A DNA stretch of 6,451 bases from Chitinophaga pinensis. GTDB lineage: Bacteria; Bacteroidota; Bacteroidia; AKYH767-A; OLB10. Made by a program: the position numbers and the translations under genes. The stretch covers positions 1-6,451 of the forward strand of contig CAMBYJ010000104.1 in NCBI GenBank assembly GCA_945872015.1. Direction: 5' to 3'. Of the stretch, positions 1-4,928 are shown one piece after another. The notes below the pieces were generated by a model that saw only the letters and a program-made list of their open reading frames with translations, was not told the DNA's origin and did not search any database. Each line of letters opens with the position of its first letter. Position 1 is the stretch's first letter.

Positions 1-518
1 CCCACACTGATAGGCCAACTTAATGGACGCACTTTAATTTTTAACTTCTCTTCTAATTCATCCAACAAATCGAAAGGATACTTTCCTTCGCGGTCCATCT
101 TGTTTACGAAAATGATTACCGGTGTATCGCGCATACGACAAACCTCCATTAGCTTATACGTTTGTTCCTCTACCCCTTTCTGACAATCGATAACAAGAAT
201 TACAGAGTCAACAGCAGTAAGAGTGCGGTACGTATCCTCCGCAAAGTCCTTGTGACCGGGAGTATCAAGTAAAGTAATAAGTGTATCGTTATATTCGAAA
301 TTCATAACGGAAGTCGCAACGGAGATACCTCTTTGTCGCTCAATCTCCATAAAATCGGAGGTAGCACTCTTTTTTATCTTATTCGACTTCACGGCACCTG
401 CAGTCTGAATTGCACCTCCAAACAAGAGAAACTTCTCTGTTAAAGTAGTTTTTCCGGCATCGGGGTGACTGATGATAGCAAAGGTTCTGCGCTTCTGAAT
501 TTCCTGATTTACACTCAT
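1..518 (-). CDS. prfC: Peptide chain release factor 3, N-terminal part (cut by window edge)
   Basis: RF3 is a cytoplasmic translational GTPase that removes RF1/RF2 from the ribosome after peptide release. My translation from the ATG at 518 gives 172 residues before the window ends, covering most of the G domain of a protein usually about 530 aa long. Visible GTPase motifs are the P-loop SHPDAGKTT (residues 17-25), the switch I region RGISVATSVM (63-72), DTPGHKDF (85-92) and NKMD (139-142). SHPDAGKTT, together with AIQTAGAVK (36-44) and EDTYRTLTAVD (94-104), is typical of RF3 and separates it from EF-G and EF-Tu, which have GHVDHGKTT-like P-loops. No in-frame upstream start fits; an ATG at 523 is out of frame and stops after two codons. 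A -7 promoter box lies 16 nt upstream. The gene is divergent from the OmpH-like gene. The carboxyl half and terminator lie outside the window. Confidence 0.96.
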   Translation of the reverse strand, partial: MSVNQEIQKRRTFAIISHPDAGKTTLTEKFLLFGGAIQTAGAVKSNKIKKSATSDFMEIERQRGISVATSVMNFEYNDTLITLLDTPGHKDFAEDTYRTLTAVDSVILVIDCQKGVEEQTYKLMEVCRMRDTPVIIFVNKMDREGKYPFDLLDELEEKLKIKVRPLSWPISV

Positions 519-534
519 ACCATTAATTGAGGGG

Positions 535-542
535 CAAATTTA
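535..542 (-). promoter_or_regulatory. Candidate prfC -7 promoter box
   Basis: Read on the minus strand this is TAAATTTG, an exact match to the Bacteroidota -7 consensus TAnnTTTG. It sits 16 nt before the prfC ATG, giving a predicted leader of about 10 nt. The best -33-like TTG (567-569, minus) is 24 nt away, slightly far. The box lies inside a perfect inverted repeat, CAAATT-TAC-AATTTG (535-549). The match is direct; promoter activity is inferred. Confidence 0.5.
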
Positions 543-579
543 CAATTTGTTAAGCACAATGCCATTCAACCGCAATGAT

Positions 580-587
580 TATCTTTG
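580..587 (+). promoter_or_regulatory. -7 promoter box of the OmpH-like gene
   Basis: TATCTTTG matches TAnnTTTG exactly and is followed by AAC, as at the accC promoter. It lies 18 nt before the ATG at 606. A possible TTG start at 585 would fall inside this box, so the box argues for the ATG. A TTTG at 546-549 is 30 nt upstream, too far for a normal -33 element, so the upstream half of the promoter is not convincing. Confidence 0.55.
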
Positions 588-605
588 AACTTCAATTTTA
601 AACCT

Positions 606-1163
606 ATGAAAAACTTATCGATTGCTTTAAATGTCGTTTTATTATTTGCCGTTGGATTTTTATACTACAAAGTTTATAGTTCTGAAGATGCTACTCCTGT
701 TATTTCAGGACAAGCAGCGAAATCGAAAATAGTATATGTGAACTCTGATTCATTAATGGAAAATTATCCGTTGTATCAAACCATAAAAAATGCAATGGAG
801 AAAAAGCGCGATAGCTTAGATCTTGCTTTTCGTCAGAGAGGAGAATCACTTCAGAAGGAAATAGAAAACTATCAGCAAACTGGAGCTATGTTATCAGAAG
901 CAGACAGAGCGCGCAGAGAAGAGGACTTAACACGCAGACAACAAGCTTATGTAAATGATCGCGATGCAACGTTAGACAAATTATCGAAGGAAGAAGATGC
1001 GATGACGGATAGTTTACACAATGAACTAATGACGTATGTAAAGTCTTTTAATAAGAAGCATGGTTATGACTTTATCTTCGGATATACGCGTGGTGGTGGA
1101 ATTCTTTTTACGAATGATTCACTCGATATAACGAAAGCGTTAACAAAAGGATTTAAGAAGTAA
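606..1163 (+). CDS. OmpH/Skp-family envelope protein with N-terminal membrane anchor
   Basis: The product is 185 aa. Residues 4-21 form a hydrophobic segment (LSIALNVVLLFAVGFLYY) with only one lysine before it. There is no lipobox cysteine or obvious signal-peptidase site, so a retained signal anchor with the rest in the periplasm is most likely. After a short linker, KIVYVNSDSLMENYP (41-55) is the usual opening of the OmpH/Skp domain. A charged, Gln/Glu/Arg-rich helical stretch at about 62-148 fits the long coiled-coil arms of Skp. The end, KHGYDFIFGY...GGGILFTNDSLDIT (151-175), is the typical beta-strand closure. Skp proteins are periplasmic chaperones for outer-membrane proteins, but anchored Bacteroidota relatives are poorly characterised, so the client role is inferred. 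I chose the ATG at 606 over the TTG at 585 because the TTG lies inside the promoter box. There is no bamA or lpxD neighbour here. Confidence 0.85.
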   Translation: MKNLSIALNVVLLFAVGFLYYKVYSSEDATPVISGQAAKSKIVYVNSDSLMENYPLYQTIKNAMEKKRDSLDLAFRQRGESLQKEIENYQQTGAMLSEADRARREEDLTRRQQAYVNDRDATLDKLSKEEDAMTDSLHNELMTYVKSFNKKHGYDFIFGYTRGGGILFTNDSLDITKALTKGFKK

Positions 1164-1170
1164 ATTACTT
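1158..1170. repeat. Inverted repeat joining two convergent stop codons
   Basis: AAGTAA-A-TTACTT is a perfect 6-bp inverted repeat around a single central base. It arises because both converging genes end in Lys-AAG followed by TAA. With no room for a loop and no flanking T-tract it does not look like an intrinsic terminator. Confidence 0.6.
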
Positions 1171-1791
1171 ACTTACCGATTGAACTGGTAATTGGCCACT
1201 TTCAATTTGTCGGACAATTTGTTCTATCATTTGATCCTGCCCTACTGCATCATATTCAGTCTTAAGATTAGAACCAAATAATCGAGCTAATCCTTGCCAG
1301 AAAAAAGCTTGCAAAGAACCGCGCAGCTCTTTTACTAATGAGTAACTACTACTTCCAGTTTCACGATCAATGAGCTTAATTAAAATTCGTCCTTGTGTCA
1401 TAGTAAGCTTTTTCAACTCCTGTTCGAACTGTTGTTTTAATTCTCGCTCTGTCTCCTTGATGAAACGTTTCTTCTGACGCTCATTTGTCATAGTAGCAAC
1501 CTGGTCATTGATATACTTTAACTTCGTGGAAGCTAATTTTGCATAAGGATAAACCCTTATCACATCACGACGCAATTTTAAATAAGCTTGCTGACGAGCT
1601 GCTGCTTCAGGAGATAATGGAGCAACAATTTCAACTCCTTTTAAATAAACAGTAGGAATAGTATCGCCATTAACGACAGTTCCGATTAATTGAATTCTTC
1701 CATCAGGCATTACCGTTTGGGCTTTAGATAAAAACGAAATCGCAGCTAAAATTAGCGTTAGAAAAATCCGATGTCGACAAACAGTTTTCAA
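1165..1791 (-). CDS. DUF4294 domain protein, probably secreted
   Basis: The product is 208 aa and of unknown function. A signal peptide is clear: n-region KTVCRHR (2-8), hydrophobic core IFLTLILAAISFL (9-21) and likely cleavage after SKAQ (25). The mature part has the DUF4294 signature: RVYPYAKLA (79-87), a Lys/Glu/Gln-rich helical stretch (about 104-129), then the conserved block from TQGRILIKLIDRETG (132-146) through LVKELRGSLQAFFWQ (152-166) to LARLFGSNLKTEYD (168-181). The family is known to me only from Bacteroidota. The start is a TTG at 1791; the next in-frame ATG falls after the signal peptide (residue 28), so the TTG keeps the export signal. No Shine-Dalgarno sequence is visible. The gene begins 12 nt after the accC stop, in the same frame, and is probably cotranscribed and translationally coupled with it. 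It may act at the envelope; I cannot assign a function. Confidence 0.85.
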   Translation of the reverse strand: MKTVCRHRIFLTLILAAISFLSKAQTVMPDGRIQLIGTVVNGDTIPTVYLKGVEIVAPLSPEAAARQQAYLKLRRDVIRVYPYAKLASTKLKYINDQVATMTNERQKKRFIKETERELKQQFEQELKKLTMTQGRILIKLIDRETGSSSYSLVKELRGSLQAFFWQGLARLFGSNLKTEYDAVGQDQMIEQIVRQIESGQLPVQSVSK

Positions 1792-1803
1792 GTGTGGCTG
1801 AAA

Positions 1804-3303
1804 TTAATTTAACCGATTCAGCTTCCATTTAGAAACGGAGCCTACATTCGTTTGTTGTGATAAAGGAATATTTTTTTTCGCAGCCGACTTTTGTAAATGA
1901 TGCGCCATCACTGCTAAAACGGTTGACTCATCTTCAGTAGGATTTTCAATTAATACATCAGGAGTAAAATAATGCTTCACGAAATGAGTATCAAAATTTC
2001 CGCTGCGGAAGGCATCATGCTTCATTACAAATTTGCAGAATGCTAATGTTGTCTGACAGCCTACAATTATATATTCATCAATTGCACGAATCATACGCTC
2101 CATCGCCTGCTCACGATTTTCTCCCCAAACAATTAATTTAGCAATCATCGGGTCGTAATAGATTGGAATATCCATTCCTTCTTCAAAGCCATCATCTACA
2201 CGTACGCCTGAGCCCTGCGGACGTACATAACGAATTAACTTTCCAATATCAGGCAAGAAATTATTAGCAGGATCTTCAGCATATACACGCACCTCGATTG
2301 AATGTCCGTTGATAGTTAAATCATCTTGCGTAAATGATAACTTCTCTCCTTGCGCGACTAATATTTGTTCTTTTACTAAATCTTTTCCTGTAATCATTTC
2401 TGTTACTGGATGCTCTACTTGCAAACGGGTGTTCATCTCTAGGAAATAGAAGTTTTTATTTTCATCCAATAGAAACTCTACCGTTCCCGCACCTACGTAG
2501 TTGCATGCTTTTGCAACCATCACTGCGCACTCACCCATTGCTTTTCTGATTTCAGGAGTCAGTACCGAACTTGGAGCTTCTTCTACTACTTTCTGATGAC
2601 GACGCTGCACAGAACATTCACGCTCGAATAGATAAACCACATTACCATGAGTATCACCTAATACTTGAATCTCAATATGACGAGGAGAACCTACATAACG
2701 CTCAATAAAAACAGAACCATCACCAAAAGCAGATTGCGCTTCACTAACAGCACGTTGTAAATTCTCTTCAAACTGATCTGCTGTTTCTACGATACGCATT
2801 CCTTTTCCACCACCACCAGCAGATGCTTTAATTAAAATCGGAAATCCAACAGATGCCGCAACCCTCTTCGCTTCTTCTACATCTGTAATTGCATAGTCTG
2901 TTCCCGGCACTAAAGGAATATTGTATTTTTTAGCTGCTGCTTTCGCGGATAACTTATCACCCATCATCTCCATAGATTCTGGTGAAGGTCCGATTAAAGT
3001 TATTCCAGCTTCGCGAAGTGCACGTGCAAAAGCGGCGTTCTCACTTAAAAATCCGTAGCCTGGATGAATTGCCTGAGCTCCTGTTTTTTTAGCGACATCA
3101 ATAATTTTATCCATTACCAGATAACTCTGATTAGATGCTGCAGGACCAATGCAAACGGCTTCATCAGCATAACGCACATGTAAAGCATCGCGGTCGGCTT
3201 CTGAATAAACGGCAACGGTTTTAATTCCCATTTCACGCGCCGAACGCATGATACGTAAAGCGATCTCTCCTCTGTTGGCTATTAATATTTTCGTAAATTT
3301 CAT
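1804..3303 (-). CDS. accC: Biotin carboxylase subunit of an acyl-CoA carboxylase
   Basis: This 499-aa enzyme uses ATP and bicarbonate to carboxylate biotin on a separate carrier protein, in acetyl-CoA or propionyl-CoA carboxylase. The N-terminal domain opens with ILIANRGEIALRIMR (6-20) and holds HPGYGFLSEN (80-89). The ATP-grasp domain has the glycine loop AGGGGKGM (162-169), ERECSVQRRHQKVVEEAP (227-244) and the metal and biotin-site run EMNTRLQVEHP (289-299). The C-terminal domain has IEVRVYAEDP (336-345). All expected catalytic residues are present. It is about 50 residues longer than E. coli AccC (449 aa); the extra C-terminal tail ends in SKWKLNRLN, and similar tails occur in Bacteroidota propionyl/acetyl-CoA carboxylase subunits. 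No carrier (accB) or carboxyltransferase gene adjoins it, so the acyl substrate is not settled. The ATG at 3303 is preferred over a TTG at 3312 because the promoter box at 3323-3330 would place transcription start almost on the TTG. Confidence 0.93.
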   Translation of the reverse strand: MKFTKILIANRGEIALRIMRSAREMGIKTVAVYSEADRDALHVRYADEAVCIGPAASNQSYLVMDKIIDVAKKTGAQAIHPGYGFLSENAAFARALREAGITLIGPSPESMEMMGDKLSAKAAAKKYNIPLVPGTDYAITDVEEAKRVAASVGFPILIKASAGGGGKGMRIVETADQFEENLQRAVSEAQSAFGDGSVFIERYVGSPRHIEIQVLGDTHGNVVYLFERECSVQRRHQKVVEEAPSSVLTPEIRKAMGECAVMVAKACNYVGAGTVEFLLDENKNFYFLEMNTRLQVEHPVTEMITGKDLVKEQILVAQGEKLSFTQDDLTINGHSIEVRVYAEDPANNFLPDIGKLIRYVRPQGSGVRVDDGFEEGMDIPIYYDPMIAKLIVWGENREQAMERMIRAIDEYIIVGCQTTLAFCKFVMKHDAFRSGNFDTHFVKHYFTPDVLIENPTEDESTVLAVMAHHLQKSAAKKNIPLSQQTNVGSVSKWKLNRLN

Positions 3304-3322
3304 TGAACACAAATTTGGAGTT

Positions 3323-3330
3323 CAAAGATA
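3323..3330 (-). promoter_or_regulatory. accC -7 promoter box with flanking palindromes
   Basis: The minus strand reads TATCTTTG, followed by AAC, 19 nt before the accC ATG. The upstream edge overlaps a perfect inverted repeat GATAAT-A-ATTATC (3327-3339), and two copies of the palindrome CAAATTTG (3310-3317 and 3345-3352) flank the box. A TTTG on the minus strand (3345-3348) is only 14 nt upstream, short for a -33 element. The box probably drives accC and the DUF4294 gene together. Operator function for the palindromes is inferred. Confidence 0.55.
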
Positions 3331-3430
3331 ATAATTATCGACTTCAAATTTGTTTAATTAAATGGATTGAACGACTCATAATACTACCCATACAAAACAA
3401 ATCTATTCAATTATCAAAAGCTATAATAAA

Positions 3431-3532
3431 TCGCACTTGAGCCGTGCGTTACATTCTTGTAGTGCCCGAAGCGCTGGTCGCTGATTGCGAAGCCTCGATA
3501 CTCGAAGCGCGAGGACGAGCAAAATTGTCGTG
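3431..3532. other. GC-rich, structured intergenic block of unknown nature
   Basis: Bases 3431-3530 are 56% G+C by direct count, against about 24% in 3351-3430 and 20% in 3531-3570. The block contains a hairpin CGCAC-TTGAGCC-GTGCG (3432-3448), a second possible stem CCTCG/CGAGG (3493-3497 with 3510-3514), and CGAAGC three times (3467, 3488, 3503). TAAATC occurs at both borders (3427-3432 and 3535-3540), which could be a target-site duplication or chance. I see no convincing start codon or protein family in it, and it does not fold into a tRNA as far as I can tell. It may be a dispersed repeat, a remnant of a mobile element or a small RNA. Confidence 0.5.
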
Positions 3533-3552
3533 TTTAAATCAAAAAATATAAT

Positions 3553-3572
3553 TCAAACCTTATCAAACCTTA
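3553..3572. repeat. Perfect 10-bp tandem duplication at the toxin stop codon
   Basis: TCAAACCTTA occurs twice with no spacer (3553-3562 and 3563-3572). The second copy holds the toxin stop codon (TGA at 3563-3565, minus) and its last two sense codons; the first copy lies just past the end of the gene. Confidence 0.7.
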
Positions 3573-3982
3573 AACAACCCAACAGCCTGGTGTGGAGTCA
3601 TTACAGGAATCTTCGATTTTTTGAAATCCTTGGTATTACGCGTAACAAACCCACTGATTTTTTTATTGTTCATCATTGAATAAATAGTCACCGCATCTTC
3701 AAAATCGGAGTATCCCGAGTTTAATGAATCATTTATGGCAGCATTATCCGTTTCGACAGTTTCTGAAATAATATGCAAATGACGAAGTGTTTTTATTGCG
3801 GCCTGATGATTCACCAGTTTTCTGATGATATAATAAGTATTATTATAAGAAACAGCCGTAATATATAATTTAGCTTTACCCTTTTGAGATAGCTCGAACA
3901 ACTCCGCGACTTCACGAGAAAACGGCTTGCGATCAGTGAGAAAATCAATGACCACACAAGTATCTAAACCTAAATGTATCAT
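3563..3982 (-). CDS. PIN-domain toxin (VapC-like ribonuclease) of a toxin-antitoxin pair
   Basis: The product is 139 aa, normal for a single PIN domain. PIN toxins are metal-dependent RNases that cut tRNA, rRNA or mRNA when the antitoxin is lost. Strand 1 carries the first acid in GLDTCVVIDFL (5-15; D7, with D13 also available). DFEDAVTIYSM (93-103) provides D96 and perhaps D93, and FVTRNTKDFK (112-121) provides D119. At the position where many PIN proteins have a second acid there is SYNNTYYIIRK (45-55), with Asn48, so the active site may use three acids; I have the impression this is common in Bacteroidota relatives. The gene follows the antitoxin with a 4-bp ATGA overlap (3979-3982), which implies translational coupling. 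The substrate is unknown. This fits the PIN_3-type group better than classical enterobacterial VapC. Confidence 0.87.
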   Translation of the reverse strand: MIHLGLDTCVVIDFLTDRKPFSREVAELFELSQKGKAKLYITAVSYNNTYYIIRKLVNHQAAIKTLRHLHIISETVETDNAAINDSLNSGYSDFEDAVTIYSMMNNKKISGFVTRNTKDFKKSKIPVMTPHQAVGLFKV

Positions 3983-4227
3983 TTTAAATGTTTATTGGTT
4001 ATTACATCACTTAATGCAGCTTTGTAATTAAAATCAGAAGGCGCGTTAACAGAACCTAAAAGCTTCATCACTGCTGGAGAATATTCATCTGCTTGACCGT
4101 CTTTTATTACGAGGGCATTTAGATAATTTTCTACTAGCGATGAAATACTTTTACCATTTTTCTGTGCGTACTTCTTTGCTTTTTCTATGGTGGCCTTATT
4201 GACCGTTAAAGTTAATTTGACATTCAT
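3979..4227 (-). CDS. Ribbon-helix-helix antitoxin, DUF6364-like
   Basis: The product is 82 aa. The N-terminus has the ribbon-helix-helix pattern: strand KLTLTVNK (4-11), helix A ATIEKAKKYAQKNG (12-25) and helix B SISSLVENYLNALV (27-40). Such a fold would dimerise and bind its own operator. The remaining 40 or so residues (DEYSPAVMKLLGSV and onward) lack a clear fold and probably wrap the toxin. This arrangement matches the DUF6364 antitoxins paired with PIN toxins in Bacteroidota, as I recall the family. The frame is open up to 4311, but the ATG at 4227 is the likely start: it begins exactly at the domain, and the promoter box at 4248-4255 lies inside the would-be extension. The gene overlaps the toxin by 4 bp. 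Autoregulation is inferred from the fold and from the palindromes at the promoter. Confidence 0.85.
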   Translation of the reverse strand: MNVKLTLTVNKATIEKAKKYAQKNGKSISSLVENYLNALVIKDGQADEYSPAVMKLLGSVNAPSDFNYKAALSDVITNKHLK

Positions 4228-4228
4228 A

Positions 4229-4260
4229 ACACGTATATTTTGCGTGTCAAAGATACGTAT
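4229..4260 (-). promoter_or_regulatory. Toxin-antitoxin promoter and candidate operator
   Basis: A -7 box, TATCTTTG on the minus strand, lies at 4248-4255, 20 nt before the antitoxin ATG. Its upstream edge overlaps the perfect 8-bp palindrome ATACGTAT (4253-4260). The half-site ACGTAT recurs at 4231-4236, exactly 24 bp from the copy at 4255-4260. An inverted repeat ACACG/CGTGT (4229-4233 and 4243-4247) fills the leader. No good -33 element is visible. Repeated half-sites around the promoter are what a ribbon-helix-helix autorepressor would need; binding is inferred. Confidence 0.5.
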
Positions 4261-4400
4261 AGAAGGACTAAATGTTGTTTGCATCATTAATTTTTTTTGG
4301 CAAAGCAACAAAAGAAATTTTAGTTTATTCGTTTATAAGCATTTACAAACGTTTAATATCAAAAAAAGAAATTAACAAATCGAAGAAAACTACTATTCAA

Positions 4401-4868
4401 TCAATTCAAAATAAAATAAGCACCGTTTAATGCCGATGCAAATGATACCCATAACAAATATGGAATATTCATATATCCTGCGACTGCATCGAGTTTTCTA
4501 AAATGATGAATCATCGTAGCAATCATAAACCACATTAAAATAATCTCAACAAGTGCCAACCCGATTAAGTGCCATTTGAAAAAGATCAAGCTCCAGAAAA
4601 AATTCAAAATCATTTGCAAAGCGAATATTCCGATTGCTTTATTCCTATCGTCTGCAACCGGCAATATCCATATTCGATAAAGCGATATGCCCATTATCAA
4701 ATAGAGGGTTGTCCACACGGGACCAAACAACCAATTAGGTGGATTAAATGAAGGTTGATTCAAAGTTGCATACCAACCGTTGATAGAGTTGGCTGTTAAA
4801 AATCCAGAGAAGCCACCCACCAACATTGGAAGCAGAATAGCAATTATTAGTTTGAGAGATTTAGCCAT
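4401..4868 (-). CDS. tspO: TspO/MBR family membrane protein
   Basis: The product is 155 aa, the family's usual length, with five hydrophobic helices: about 5-26, 46-68, 77-97, 100-121 and 134-154. Family signatures are visible: NGWYATLNQPSFNPPNWLFG (30-49) leading into GPVWTTLYLIMGISLY (49-64), the helix LNFFWSLIFF (88-97), and PYLLWVSFASALN (136-148) in the last helix. TspO proteins bind porphyrins and related tetrapyrroles. In bacteria they have been linked to light- or stress-dependent regulation and porphyrin degradation, but the physiological role is unsettled. The start codon follows directly on the U-tract of the sucC terminator, and a -7-like box lies 19 nt upstream inside that hairpin. 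There is no clear terminator in the AT-rich gap downstream (4312-4400). It is the tail-side neighbour of sucC but probably not in one operon with it, given the terminator. Confidence 0.94.
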   Translation of the reverse strand: MAKSLKLIIAILLPMLVGGFSGFLTANSINGWYATLNQPSFNPPNWLFGPVWTTLYLIMGISLYRIWILPVADDRNKAIGIFALQMILNFFWSLIFFKWHLIGLALVEIILMWFMIATMIHHFRKLDAVAGYMNIPYLLWVSFASALNGAYFILN

Positions 4869-4907
4869 AAATAAAAAAGCAGTTTGTTAAAGATAACAAA
4901 CTGCTTT
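4869..4907 (-). terminator. Intrinsic terminator of sucC
   Basis: A perfect 13-bp stem, AAAGCAGTTTGTT (4876-4888) with AACAAACTGCTTT (4895-4907), encloses a 6-nt loop (4889-4894). On the minus-strand transcript the stem is followed by U-rich sequence, UUUUUUAUUU, that runs to the base before the tspO AUG. The hairpin begins 21 nt after the sucC stop codon. It is the only textbook intrinsic terminator in the window. Confidence 0.88.
4888..4895 (-). promoter_or_regulatory. Candidate tspO -7 box inside the sucC terminator
   Basis: The minus strand reads TATCTTTA, one base from TAnnTTTG, spanning the hairpin loop and the first pair of the stem. It is followed by ACA, resembling the antitoxin promoter (TATCTTTGACA). 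The distance to the tspO ATG is 19 nt, matching the other promoters here. There is no convincing -33 element. The match could be accidental. Confidence 0.35.
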
Positions 4908-4928
4908 GGAATATGATTAATAATTCAA

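Noticed and set aside
585..605. Seven-residue N-terminal extension of the OmpH-like protein from a TTG
   Set aside because: The TTG is the end of the TATCTTTG promoter box; the ATG at 606 directly precedes the membrane anchor.
3431..3532. tRNA or CRISPR-like array in the GC-rich block
   Set aside because: There is no cloverleaf or T-loop sequence, and the three CGAAGC copies are too short and unevenly spaced (21 and 15 bp) for an array.
3485..3679. Plus-strand open frame across the GC-rich block and toxin end
   Set aside because: It has no recognisable domain, and its second half is antisense to the toxin gene, which has clear PIN motifs.
4228..4311. 28-residue extension of the antitoxin
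   Set aside because: It contains the promoter box and operator-like palindromes, and the ribbon-helix-helix domain begins right at the ATG at 4227.
4330..4351. Imperfect hairpin CGTTTAT.../...ACAAACG considered as tspO terminator
   Set aside because: The stem has a mismatch and almost no loop, and no U-tract follows it on the minus strand.
4187..4375. Plus-strand open frame opposite the antitoxin start
   Set aside because: It is antisense to the antitoxin and its promoter and shows no family features.
4569..4751. Plus-strand open frame inside tspO
   Set aside because: It is antisense to a well-conserved membrane protein, with no independent support.
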